The notes beneath the pieces are model-generated. The model worked only from the letters and a program-made list of their open reading frames with translations. It ran no database searches and had not been told where the DNA came from. The translations under genes and the position numbers were made by a program. A DNA stretch of 64,000 nucleotides from Rhizobium sp. (GTDB taxonomy: Bacteria; Pseudomonadota; Alphaproteobacteria; Rhizobiales; Rhizobiaceae). Of this stretch, positions 8,655-17,129 are shown piece by piece. Location: positions 186,001 to 250,000 of the forward strand of contig PEKW01000006.1 in the NCBI GenBank assembly GCA_002796995.1, given 5' to 3'. Each line of letters starts with the position of its first letter. Position 1 is the first letter of the stretch.

Positions 8655-9113
8655 ATGTCAAAAGAAGAAGCGGTCATGCGATATGTCACCGCTAAAGGTT
8701 ATATCCAATCTGCAAAGATGATCACCTTAAGCGAGCATTACAAAAAAGAATACATTACGACGTCCATTCTCTCTATTCATCTGCTAGGTGGCTTTGCTTT
8801 AGAGTTGTATTATAAATCATGGCTCTTGGGATCTGGAGTATCATCGAAAGAGGTCCGAAATTTCCGCCACGATATCAAGTCATTGCATGACGCTGCCGTA
8901 GGAAAGGAATTGCCGTCTATAAACGGACTTATTCCCCTCAAAGACCATTTGGCAGGCCCCCACGCCGACTTCACATTTCGATATATCGAAGATGGCGCAA
9001 CGGTGCGAAACACAAACTGGCCCGTCGCATTTCAGGTATTCTACCAACTCGATGTTACGGTCGATAGTCATGTTGGCGCTAGTGCTAGTCAGGGACTAAC
9101 TCCAGGCCACTGA
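8655..9113 (+). CDS. HEPN-like protein, first of a tandem pair
   Basis: This is a 152-residue protein of unproven function. The segment GGFALELYYKSWLL followed by FRHDIKSLHDAA matches the general layout of HEPN-fold proteins (a helix with ELxLKxLL, then a His-containing helix). It shares this layout, and an FRY(I/P)ED motif, with the next gene, so the two look like diverged copies. HEPN proteins include RNases of toxin-antitoxin and abortive-infection systems; a strict R-x4-6-H nuclease motif is only arguable here (R...RHDIKSLH). The gene is clearly AT-richer than its surroundings. The start at 8655 was chosen because homology-like sequence begins there; the upstream extension is spacer DNA. 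Confidence 0.5.
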   Translation: MSKEEAVMRYVTAKGYIQSAKMITLSEHYKKEYITTSILSIHLLGGFALELYYKSWLLGSGVSSKEVRNFRHDIKSLHDAAVGKELPSINGLIPLKDHLAGPHADFTFRYIEDGATVRNTNWPVAFQVFYQLDVTVDSHVGASASQGLTPGH

Positions 9114-9122
9114 GAGATAAAA

Positions 9123-9731
9123 ATGAGCAGAAAAAAGCAGAAAATTACCTACAATTTCACTCCGAACGCTCTTTTTAAGGGCGGGGATTCCACCGAGTTA
9201 AATGCATGTGTTGGCAGCAACGGCGGACCCTATGATCTGATTGACTACGGAAAAGGTTTCTTCGACGGCGCTCAAGAAATCATAAAAGCCGTACGAAACG
9301 GGGCGCTTTACGTTGACGTACTTGTCTACCCCGTCTGCTTTTCTTTCCGACACGGGATAGAACTCTATTTAAAGTCGCTTCTCAAGAGCGCGATAAGCTT
9401 TAACGGCTCAACTCGTCAGTATGGGAAAAACCACAGCATCGATGAATATTGGAAGATGATTGTCGAGGAATTCGAGAATTTCGATGATAGAGTTATCGAT
9501 AAAACGGAATTTTCCACCGTCACTCCGATTATCAACGATTTCGTACAGATAGACCCAACTGGTCAAGTTTTCCGTTATCCCGAAGACATTGCCGGCAATG
9601 CCCATCTAGACGGGCTCGGACTGATTAACCTGGACGTTCTGTCCGAAGCTATGGCCGTTCTGCACGAGATTTTGGAGAATTGGCACTACCGTATCGAAGA
9701 CATTCTAGAATATCGCCGCGACGGTTTTTAA
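9123..9731 (+). CDS. HEPN-like protein, second of a tandem pair
   Basis: This is a 202-residue protein. Its core, SFRHGIELYLKSLL followed by KNHSIDEYW, parallels the first gene's core, and VFRYPEDIAG parallels that gene's FRYIEDG. It begins nine bases after the first gene with an AGATAAAA leader, so the two form an operon. Like its neighbour it is AT-richer than the flanking genes, which points to recent acquisition next to tRNA-Arg. The N-terminus is basic (MSRKKQK). A defence or toxin-antitoxin role is an inference from the fold only; no antitoxin or nucleotidyltransferase (MNT) partner is adjacent. Confidence 0.5.
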   Translation: MSRKKQKITYNFTPNALFKGGDSTELNACVGSNGGPYDLIDYGKGFFDGAQEIIKAVRNGALYVDVLVYPVCFSFRHGIELYLKSLLKSAISFNGSTRQYGKNHSIDEYWKMIVEEFENFDDRVIDKTEFSTVTPIINDFVQIDPTGQVFRYPEDIAGNAHLDGLGLINLDVLSEAMAVLHEILENWHYRIEDILEYRRDGF

Positions 9732-9843
9732 TAAAGTGATGCGAACTTCGTCAAGTTTTTGCTGCTCGCCAAAAACGCAATATACAATATAACACATCTT
9801 GTGGGCGTCGAGAATATTTTGTCTATTTTTATCAGCGCGTTAG

Positions 9844-10038
9844 GATTATACAGCATTCAAATTGGCGGATGCCGGATTCGCCATCAGCTTCCTCCACCGA
9901 AATTACATCAGGCACCACCTCGCCGAAGACACGATCCTGTTTCCCGCTTGGTCGGCGTCCGCGCGGATGCCATACTTGGCGCGCCCATTGATGGTGCATC
10001 GGATGAAAGGAAAGATGTGGCGTGCTGAAAGTGTTTGA
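9844..10038 (+). pseudogene. Possible remnant of a hemerythrin-like (HHE) gene
   Basis: A 64-codon frame without a start begins after a stop at 9841-9843. It contains FLHRNYIRHHLAEDTILFPA, which resembles the last metal-binding helix of bacterial hemerythrin-like proteins (Y..H...E...LFP). It runs into the start of cysQ in another frame. If real, the N-terminal two thirds of the gene are missing, possibly removed when the HEPN-like pair arrived. The match is short and could be chance. Confidence 0.3.
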
Positions 10039-10795
10039 ACAGGCGGCCTTGGCAGCCGGACGCGCCATTCTCGACGTGTGCCAGGCGAGTGCCGCGGTCA
10101 CGCTGAAACCCGATGCCTCGCCGGTGACCGTGGCCGACGAGCGGGCCGAGGCGATCATTCTCGCCGCCCTTGCCGAAGCCCTGCCGGACGTGCCTGTCGT
10201 CGCCGAGGAAGCGGTCGCGGCGGGCAAGATTCCGGATACCGAGGGCTCCACCTTCATTCTCGTCGACCCGCTCGACGGCACCCGCGAATTCATCGCCGAC
10301 CGGCCGGAATTCACCGTCAACATCGCGCTGATCGAAAACGGCGTGCCGGTCACGGGCATCGTCTATGCGCCAGCGCTCGGCGTCGCCTATGTCGGATCGA
10401 AGGCCGGCGCCGAGAAGCTGACGATCTCGCCGCAATTCGAAATCACCGAACGCCGGCCGATCGCCGTTCGTCCTGGCCACAGGCCGCCGGTCGCCGTGGC
10501 GAGCCGCTCCCATGGCAGCCCGCAAACGGAGCAGTATCTCACGGACCACGCCATCGACGAATGCCGCTCGATCGGTTCGTCGCTGAAATTCTGCCTGCTC
10601 GCCGAAGGCGTGGCGGACATCTATCCGCGGTTCAGCCGGACGATGGAATGGGATACCGCGGCCGGCGATGCCGTACTGCGGGCAGCCGGCGGCACGACGC
10701 TTTGCCTCGACGGCAAGCCGCTCATCTATGGCAAGCGCAACCAGCTCCTCGACATCGATTTCGCCAACCCGTCCTTCGTTTCCCGCGGCGGCTGA
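10022..10795 (+). CDS. cysQ: 3'(2'),5'-bisphosphate nucleotidase
   Basis: This enzyme dephosphorylates 3'-phosphoadenosine 5'-phosphate (PAP) to AMP, clearing a by-product of sulfate assimilation. It is 257 residues long, normal for CysQ. The inositol-monophosphatase signature is present: VVAEEAV (metal ligand Glu), LVDPLDGTREFI (metal-binding DPLDGT) and the C-terminal WDTAAGDAVLRAAGG. The start is GTG at 10022, with AAAGGAAAG upstream at good spacing. No sulfur genes are adjacent; it is followed by a convergent sulfatase-like gene 40 bases away. Confidence 0.92.
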   Translation: MLKVFEQAALAAGRAILDVCQASAAVTLKPDASPVTVADERAEAIILAALAEALPDVPVVAEEAVAAGKIPDTEGSTFILVDPLDGTREFIADRPEFTVNIALIENGVPVTGIVYAPALGVAYVGSKAGAEKLTISPQFEITERRPIAVRPGHRPPVAVASRSHGSPQTEQYLTDHAIDECRSIGSSLKFCLLAEGVADIYPRFSRTMEWDTAAGDAVLRAAGGTTLCLDGKPLIYGKRNQLLDIDFANPSFVSRGG

Positions 10796-10835
10796 TTCGA
10801 ACCGGGCGCACTGCGGAGGACGTGGCAGGGGGCGC

Positions 10836-12527
10836 TCAGTTCACGGCCAGCAGACCGCCCTCGATCCGGCCCTTGATGTGGCGGTCGACGCCGGTGCGGT
10901 CGGCACAGGTGTGGAGCCATCCCTTGCAGGCCTCGCTCAACGCCAGCAGGTCCGACCACATTCTGGACACCGGCATGTTGGCCGCGGCAAGCACCCGCGC
11001 CGACAGGAAGGCAGCATCCTCGGCTTGGTGCAGCACGCGGTAGTCGATCGGCGTGCCAAAGCCTTCGACGCGGTAGAAGGTCTCGTAGAGCGGCGAACGG
11101 AAATCGGTGAGCATGGCCTCCGCCGGGCGTCCGCCGGTCAGATGATCGCGCGTCACCGTCGCGTGATGATCGCCGAATTCGGCGACGACCGTGCCGTGCG
11201 GTCCGGGCTCCGCCTTGCGGCGAGCGAGGAAGGCCTGCAGGTCGGCCCGTGCCAGCCAGACCCGCCGCATATATTCGCCGACCTCACCCATACCGTCATA
11301 TTCCTGCGGCGGCGCCTGCTCGTCCGGCAGCAGAACATAGTCGTAGGGCTGATGGGCGAACATGGTCTGCACATGGACGAAAAGCGGTCGCGGGTCGTTG
11401 CGGCGGTGATCGGCCACCAGATCGTCGATGAAGGCGAAATAGCTCTTGTCGCGCACGGTCATGGGTTTGACCCCCATGGCGTCGGCGTCGTAGATCTCCT
11501 GGAAACCGATCGACGTCAGGAAGGCGCCCTCGTTCAGCGCGCTGAACGGCAGTGGCATGACGGCGACGGTGCGGTAGCCGCAGCGGGCCAGAACTTCGGG
11601 CAGCGCGCCCTTGACGCGCTTCTCCAGCAATTGCGTGACATAGGCGGCCTGCCAGCCGAAATCGGCGGTCGACAGGCCGGTCAGCACCGAGAAATTGGTC
11701 ATCCAGGTGCCGGCGCCGATCGTCTCGACATGCAATGGCTTGATCGTGCCGTCGCCCGAGCGGAACGTGTCCACCAGCTCGGCCGCCATCGGGATGCGCG
11801 GCACCACGCCCGGCGCGGTCTGGCTTTCCGACAGCACCATGAACAGGTCGGGCTTGACCCGGGACGGGCCGCAATCGACCTCGTCGACGAGCGGCGCGGC
11901 CGCGCTCGCATGGGCGACGCGGGCGGCGATCGGCAGTTCGCCCAAGAGGTCCGGCAGGTTGCGCAGCGACAGCGGCAGGGCAGAGGCATTGTAGCCGGCG
12001 ATGTAAGGCAGGTAGTCCGCCTCGCGCGGATTGTGGATCGGATGGGTCACTTCCGCCGCGAGAGCAAAGACGAAGACCAGCGGCAGCCGCACGACGAGCG
12101 GCACGCGCAGCGGCCGCTCGCTGCGGAAGAGCCCGGTCAGCAGAACCCCCGCCAGCACGATCGCCAAGCCCCCGACCACGGCATGAAACCTGTAGTGCGC
12201 CCACAGGAAATCGACGATCGACAGATCGGTGCCGGTGAAGAAGAAATCATAGGCGTGCAGCGCCAGGCCCTTCAGCTTGAACTTGACGACCGAAAGCAGC
12301 GTCAGCAGCATGATCAGCGTGCCGGCCGCATAGAGCGAGAAGACCGCCCGCCGGCTGAAGACGAAGAAGATCCCGGCCAGCGCCAGCGTCACGGCGAAGG
12401 TGTAGGGCATGAAGCGCCAGCGCGTGTCGAAGTAGTAGACCAGCAGGAAATACAGCGCCGCCGCGGCCACCACGGCCGCCGGATGCAGGATTACGGTCGC
12501 GAAGCGGGGCCGCCAGTTGCCTGTCAT
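10836..12527 (-). CDS. Membrane sulfatase-like hydrolase/phosphotransferase
   Basis: This is a 563-residue protein with about five N-terminal membrane segments (roughly residues 10-165) and a large periplasmic alkaline-phosphatase-superfamily domain. The layout matches LtaS, MdoB (OpgB) and EptA-type enzymes, which move phosphoglycerol or phosphoethanolamine onto envelope glycans or lipids. Key segments are PDLFMVLSES (first metal site), GTWMTNFSVLTGL (likely nucleophile Thr), FVHVQTMFAHQPY and VVAEFGDHH (metal ligands). The ATG at 12527 was chosen because a strong AGGAGGT ribosome site lies 5 bases upstream. The acceptor molecule cannot be told; an OpgB-like role in cyclic glucan decoration is one option. 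Confidence 0.8.
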   Translation of the reverse strand: MTGNWRPRFATVILHPAAVVAAAALYFLLVYYFDTRWRFMPYTFAVTLALAGIFFVFSRRAVFSLYAAGTLIMLLTLLSVVKFKLKGLALHAYDFFFTGTDLSIVDFLWAHYRFHAVVGGLAIVLAGVLLTGLFRSERPLRVPLVVRLPLVFVFALAAEVTHPIHNPREADYLPYIAGYNASALPLSLRNLPDLLGELPIAARVAHASAAAPLVDEVDCGPSRVKPDLFMVLSESQTAPGVVPRIPMAAELVDTFRSGDGTIKPLHVETIGAGTWMTNFSVLTGLSTADFGWQAAYVTQLLEKRVKGALPEVLARCGYRTVAVMPLPFSALNEGAFLTSIGFQEIYDADAMGVKPMTVRDKSYFAFIDDLVADHRRNDPRPLFVHVQTMFAHQPYDYVLLPDEQAPPQEYDGMGEVGEYMRRVWLARADLQAFLARRKAEPGPHGTVVAEFGDHHATVTRDHLTGGRPAEAMLTDFRSPLYETFYRVEGFGTPIDYRVLHQAEDAAFLSARVLAAANMPVSRMWSDLLALSEACKGWLHTCADRTGVDRHIKGRIEGGLLAVN

Positions 12528-12786
12528 GCACACCTCCTCTGATGGGCAGGTGCAAAGCTTTGCACGGCCAGGAGGCAAAGAAAACACGGTTTTCGTGTTA
12601 TGCTTAATTTGGAAGCAACCAAGGGATGCCGCGCAGCCCGTGCATCGGCATTGCCATTTTCAACGACCGGCTTTCCTGCCAAGTTCCGAGCAAGCGGCGG
12701 GTGAGAGTCGGGGTCGGGACATGGGGCGAAGAAGGCGCGGGGAAGAAACGGGTAACATCATCGGCCGGCGCGCGGCGACCGCGAGC

Positions 12787-14169
12787 ATGGCATGGCTTGA
12801 TCCACGGTGGATCTTGATGCCGGCCTTGCTCGCCTGTCTCGTCGGGGCGATGCCGGCTCGGGCACAGGATGGGCAACCCGGCCCGCTCGATAGCGAAGAG
12901 ATCGACAAGCTGTTTCCGCCCGCCGATCCGGACGCGCCGACGCCTGAGACTCCGGCCACCGATCCGGGCAAGACGGGCGCCGACACGACGGCGACGGACG
13001 ATCCCTTGACCGACCTTCGCGAGATCGAGAAGCGCACGCTCGACGAGCGCACGCAGCAGGCGGCCCAGCAATACAAGACGATGGTCGAGACCGCCCGGGC
13101 GCTGCTCAAGCAGCCGGAAACGCCCGCGGCCCCGCCCCCGTCGCTCGGCGCCGAATGCAACGACCAGGACGACGTGGTGAAGATGCTGACAAGCCGGCTG
13201 GTGCAGGACTACGTCAAGACGGCCGGCGATCCGGAAGCCGCCACCCTCGACGCCCTGATCGAGGCCCGCCGCGGCCTCCAGCTGCTCGGCAGGGAGGCGC
13301 GCGAAAGCGAACCGCTGGAAACCGAATTGGCGGCGCGGCTGATGCGCAAGGCGGAACAGCTGTTGCGCAGCACGCGCAAGCAGCGCGACAAGATCCTGCC
13401 CGTCGTAGCCTTCGCCAACCGCACCGCCCAATTGATCCAGCTCCTCGGCGATACCGGGCTCGAACAGAAGCTGATTGCCGAAGCCGGCGCCTGGGCGGCG
13501 GAACTCATCCCGCCGATGCTCGGCGACATCGCGGCCAAGCACGACTACAGCCTGGTCAACGCGGTGTTCCAGGTGGCGCGGGCCGCCAATTCGGCCGGGC
13601 TCGATACCGGCAATGCGGATGTCGACAGCCTGATGCGTCGGATCGAGGCGGTCATGCAGTTCGACCTGACGCTGACCTTCCACCTGACGAGCACGGGCGC
13701 CAACGGAAACGTCGAGGAATGGCTGCTGAAGAGCGAGTTCCCGCTGCGCTACACGCTCGGCGGCGGCGGCAAGACCGTGCGCGCGGTGATCGTCGGAGAG
13801 GGAACCGGCGATTATGTCAGCTATGTCGACAAGGAGCCCGGCTCCAAGCTCACCATGCAGGCTCCAAGCTTTCCGGTGGGCGCCAAGATCGAGGATTTCG
13901 ACGCCTGCCTCGGCTCCGCGACCGTCATCATCGATCAGTTCTACAGCGAGACCGAGACCTACCTGACCCATGACGGTTTCCCGGCCGAACTGCCCATGCT
14001 GCAATCGGCCTGGATCATGATGTTCGAGGATCGCCAGTCCGGCGGCGCCTACGCCTTCAAGGTTCCGCTGAACAACCTCAACGCCACCGCCATCGACCGG
14101 CAGATCCGCGTCATCATGGGTGTGTTCGACGGAACGCTGACGATCAAGCTGGAGCACCGGCCGAAGTGA
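12787..14169 (+). CDS. Secreted protein of unknown function
   Basis: I do not recognise this 460-residue protein. It begins with a classical signal peptide ending in ARA before QDG, so it is exported to the periplasm or beyond. A Pro/Thr/Asp-rich linker (about residues 35-75) follows, then a helical region with many Arg/Glu pairs, and a C-terminal beta-rich part (FDLTLTFHLTSTG, then FDGTLTIKLEHRPK). The start at 12787 is chosen for the signal peptide; an in-frame ATG at 12721 would add an Arg-rich 22-residue leader. It is divergent from the sulfatase-like gene and shares its upstream region. Confidence 0.7.
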   Translation: MAWLDPRWILMPALLACLVGAMPARAQDGQPGPLDSEEIDKLFPPADPDAPTPETPATDPGKTGADTTATDDPLTDLREIEKRTLDERTQQAAQQYKTMVETARALLKQPETPAAPPPSLGAECNDQDDVVKMLTSRLVQDYVKTAGDPEAATLDALIEARRGLQLLGREARESEPLETELAARLMRKAEQLLRSTRKQRDKILPVVAFANRTAQLIQLLGDTGLEQKLIAEAGAWAAELIPPMLGDIAAKHDYSLVNAVFQVARAANSAGLDTGNADVDSLMRRIEAVMQFDLTLTFHLTSTGANGNVEEWLLKSEFPLRYTLGGGGKTVRAVIVGEGTGDYVSYVDKEPGSKLTMQAPSFPVGAKIEDFDACLGSATVIIDQFYSETETYLTHDGFPAELPMLQSAWIMMFEDRQSGGAYAFKVPLNNLNATAIDRQIRVIMGVFDGTLTIKLEHRPK

Positions 14170-14211
14170 GGCCTGGGCTTGTCCACGGCACAGTCTCGGT
14201 CGGCCCGGCGC

Positions 14212-15930
14212 TTAGGAGGCGACCAGCGCCAGCGCCGGTTCTGCTGACATGGGCTCGGGCTGCATCACCAGCCCCTGCCCGGTCTCCGCTACGATGGCCT
14301 GCGCCACCGTCTCGCCGAGTTCGGCCGAGCTGGTGATCCCCTGGATGAAGGGGAACTGGTGCAGCAGGAACGGCAGGGCCAGGCAGTAGAGCCGGTTGCA
14401 GAGCGGCTGGTCGAACTCCAGTCGGTAACATGCATCGAGCCCGACGCCGCCGGCCTCTTCCTGCTCGGCGACCGCGTCGCCCAGGATGATCTGTCCGCCG
14501 GTGCGCACCTTGGCCTTGCCCACGACGCCCTGCTTCAACAGGCTCGGAAAGGGAATATCGGAGGCCGAAAGCCGCCCCTGCCCGGTCGCGTCGATGAAGG
14601 CGTCGAAATGCACGCGCCCGTCCGGCCATGTGACGATCGCCCCGCGCTCGCAGGTCTCCGAGTCGAGTTCGTAATCCGAGCCGAGCGTGATGATGTCGAG
14701 CACGCCGGCACGGCGAAGCGCCAGGATGCGCTCGATCGAGGCATGCGGCACCGTCGCATAATTGTCGACGAACAGGCTCTTGAAGTGGCGATGAAAGCGC
14801 TTGAGATCATCGGCATTGAGGTGCGGCACGACCTGGGCGATCACCTCGTGCATGCGCAGGATCGCGTAGCGCCAGGCAATCGTCGTGCGGCTCTCGTAGT
14901 CCTGCTTGGCCTCGGCAAGATTGCGCGCCGCCCAGACGAAGGGCTCCTGCGATTCGCGCTCGGCGAAATAGGCAGCCCCGATCGTCTCGACCGTCAGATG
15001 GGCAAGGCCGAGCTTGGCCGCGTAGTCGGGATCGCAGGCGGTGAGCTCCCGGGCGAACAGTTCGAAGACCGCGTCGAGCAGATCCTCGCGCCCGCTGGCG
15101 ACGAGCGCGTCGATCGCCTCCTCGGTGCAGATCGACAGCGGTTCGTAGGGGATGGCGAAATAGAAGTCCGCCTCCGGCAGCATGCCCTTGCGCGACATCA
15201 GGCTGATGCGCAGATCCTCTGAACCGCTGGCCGGCTGGTATTCCAGAAGGCCCGCTTCGTCGTGATAGAAGCTGCCATGGCGGGTGGCGACCGTCACCAT
15301 GGCATCGATGGCGCTGAGCGACGTGCCGAGAATACCGACCTGCACGGCCGGAATGGTCTTCAGCAGGTTTGACGGCCAGGGCGAGGCGAAATAGCCGGGC
15401 TTCACTTCGGTGACGTCAGCAAAGCTGTGACCAGTCGCCATGACCACGTGGCCGAACGCATAATGCTGCGGCGGCTCCTCCGGCCGGGCAACGGTCAGGC
15501 GGATGTCGTCGCTGCCGAGCGCGATGTCGGTGACCTCGTGGCCGGCTCTGACATCGATTGTGTGGCCGCGGGCGATGCCCTCGGCGACGAGGCGGTCGAA
15601 CTGCGACTTGAAATATTCGCCAAGCACGATGCGCGGATAGAAGGCGCGTTCGCCGATGGCAGCCCGCTGCACCCGTAGACGATCGAGCTCCGCATCGGGC
15701 TGGCGGCGCAGCCACTCGACCAGCGTCTCGCCGATCGGCGGGATCTCGATGCTGGCGATATTGGCGAGCATGGCCCGGTCGTTGACGGCGGGATGGTAGG
15801 GCATGCCCTTGCCGGCGACCGCTTCCTTTTCGAAGATGGTGATCGTCAGCGGCCGGGCGGAGGCCAGAAGACTGCGCAGCGTATAGATCGCCGTGGGGCC
15901 GGAGCCGATGAGCGCGATGGTCTGGTTCAT
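14212..15930 (-). CDS. FAD/NAD(P)-binding protein
   Basis: This is a 572-residue flavoprotein-like enzyme. The N-terminus has a dinucleotide-binding fold (IALIGSGPTAIYTL), followed by the acidic end of strand two (ITIFEKE) and GMPYHPAVNDRAMLANI, typical of the FAD-NAD(P)-binding-9 family. An ATG motif lies in the middle (VVMATGHSF) and a second one near the C-terminus (FIDATGQGR). Substrates of this family are mostly unknown; some members belong to siderophore or natural-product pathways. The ATG at 15930 follows AGGAAGG. The neighbours give no pathway hint. Confidence 0.8.
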   Translation of the reverse strand: MNQTIALIGSGPTAIYTLRSLLASARPLTITIFEKEAVAGKGMPYHPAVNDRAMLANIASIEIPPIGETLVEWLRRQPDAELDRLRVQRAAIGERAFYPRIVLGEYFKSQFDRLVAEGIARGHTIDVRAGHEVTDIALGSDDIRLTVARPEEPPQHYAFGHVVMATGHSFADVTEVKPGYFASPWPSNLLKTIPAVQVGILGTSLSAIDAMVTVATRHGSFYHDEAGLLEYQPASGSEDLRISLMSRKGMLPEADFYFAIPYEPLSICTEEAIDALVASGREDLLDAVFELFARELTACDPDYAAKLGLAHLTVETIGAAYFAERESQEPFVWAARNLAEAKQDYESRTTIAWRYAILRMHEVIAQVVPHLNADDLKRFHRHFKSLFVDNYATVPHASIERILALRRAGVLDIITLGSDYELDSETCERGAIVTWPDGRVHFDAFIDATGQGRLSASDIPFPSLLKQGVVGKAKVRTGGQIILGDAVAEQEEAGGVGLDACYRLEFDQPLCNRLYCLALPFLLHQFPFIQGITSSAELGETVAQAIVAETGQGLVMQPEPMSAEPALALVAS

Positions 15931-16157
15931 GTTCCGCCTTCCTGAGGCCGGCATCGATCGGCCGGCTTGAACGTAACGGGCTGGGCGTGAGAACCGTGAG
16001 CGGCAGGCCCTCGTGACAGCGACGCCGGGCGCCGCTCGAAAAGTGCCGCTTGGCCGGATATCCATGGAGCCCGCTTCCGCCTCCCGATAGCGCGCGAACG
16101 AATTTTTTGTTCCCGGCCGGCAGAAATATTGCTTCAGGGGTCACGCGAGCCGCCTGA

Positions 16158-16775
16158 TCAGCCCTTGACGAGCGCGGCTCCGGCGGGTGGACGCATGGAG
16201 GGTCTGGCCGCGGTCTGCGCCACGGCCGTGCGGCGCATGCTGCGATAGAGCGTGGAGCGGCTGACGCCGAACTGCCGGGCTGCAGCGGCCAGCGGCACCC
16301 CCTGCCCGATCGCAGCAAGCGCTGCATCGACCTCGTCCGGCATCAGCTTGATGGGCCGGCCGATCGCGCTGCCGCGGGCCTTGGCGGCCGACATGCCCGC
16401 CTTGGTTCGCTCCGAGATCAGCGCCCGCTCGAATTCGGCAAGCGCCCCCATGATATGGAAGATCAGGATGCCGCCCGCCGAGGCCGTATCGATCGACTCG
16501 CTGATCGAATAGAGGCCGATCTCCTTGCGGCCAAGTTCGGCCACCACCTCGATGAGGTGCGACAGGGACCGCCCGAGCCGGTCGAGGCGCCAGATCACCA
16601 GCGTGTCGCCGGCCGACAGCTCGTTCAGCGAGCGGACAAGGCCGGGGCGCGAGCGGGATGCACCCGACAGCCCCTGATCTGCATAGATCTCCGCACATCC
16701 GGCGGCACGAAGCGCCCGCATCTGCATCTCGATGTTCTGATCATGGGTGGAAACACGGGCATAGCCAATTCGCAT
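16158..16775 (-). CDS. Serine recombinase (resolvase/invertase family)
   Basis: This is a 205-residue small serine recombinase. The catalytic domain starts MRIGYARVST, with the nucleophile at Ser9. It continues with the conserved WRLDRLGRSLSHLIE (active-site Arg residues) and the long E helix (AEFERALISERTKAGMSAAKARG). The C-terminal HTH (VPLAAAARQFGVSRSTLYRSM) binds the recombination site, and a short Pro/Ala tail follows. Such enzymes resolve transposon cointegrates or flip DNA. No transposase or inverted segment is visible nearby, so it is probably a leftover of a mobile element or a free-standing recombinase. ATG 16775 and GTG 16781 are alternative starts. Confidence 0.9.
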   Translation of the reverse strand: MRIGYARVSTHDQNIEMQMRALRAAGCAEIYADQGLSGASRSRPGLVRSLNELSAGDTLVIWRLDRLGRSLSHLIEVVAELGRKEIGLYSISESIDTASAGGILIFHIMGALAEFERALISERTKAGMSAAKARGSAIGRPIKLMPDEVDAALAAIGQGVPLAAAARQFGVSRSTLYRSMRRTAVAQTAARPSMRPPAGAALVKG

Positions 16776-17129
16776 CGTCACACGCGCCAGACATTCGTTT
16801 CGCGCCCCGCCTGGGGGCTGCCGCAGTCATGAATGTGTATCATAACCGTTCCTTTTTGAGCACGCCCTCAAATCTAAGTCAATACAAAAATACACGCATA
16901 GGTGTATATTTCGGCTGCTTGCACCGTCCGTCGCCGTTTGCGCTAAACCATTCCCTGCACTCATCTTTTCGTCACCCCTACAAACTGCGGGTAAATCCGA
17001 GAGCGATAAACCGGATGCGTTCACAGGTTGAAAATGCGGGACAGGGGGTTGTGCAAATAGGAACGCTTTAGCGACGCATGAAGCGTCCCGCGGCACCAAG
17101 ACCAACCCTTGCAAAGGAAGGAAATTGCC
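16776..17129. other. Intergenic region between recombinase and unknown gene
   Basis: No gene is seen in these 354 bases. The region is AT-richer near 16840-16920 and contains an inverted repeat at 16890-16907. In resolvase systems the recombination (res) site lies just upstream of the recombinase gene, which is where this stretch is. AGGAAGG at 17116-17122 is the ribosome site of the next gene. Confidence 0.4.
16890..16907. repeat. Inverted repeat upstream of the serine recombinase
   Basis: ATACAC and GTGTAT flank GCATAG about 115 bases upstream of the recombinase start. It could be a recombinase binding subsite or an operator for either flanking gene. The arms are short, so chance is possible. 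Confidence 0.35.

Noticed and set aside
8296..10021. An integrase-mediated genomic island with att repeats at tRNA-Arg
   Set aside because: No integrase and no direct repeat of the tRNA 3' end on the distal side were found, so only an AT-rich insert of unknown mechanism can be claimed.
9759..10028. An 89-codon frame before cysQ
   Set aside because: Its C-terminal half is Pro/Arg-rich shadow sequence without family resemblance; the alternative frame with hemerythrin-like residues is the better candidate and is itself weak.
10668..12542. A 624-codon plus-strand frame opposite the sulfatase-like gene
   Set aside because: The minus-strand gene has membrane helices, metal-site motifs and a strong AGGAGGT site; the plus frame has none of these.
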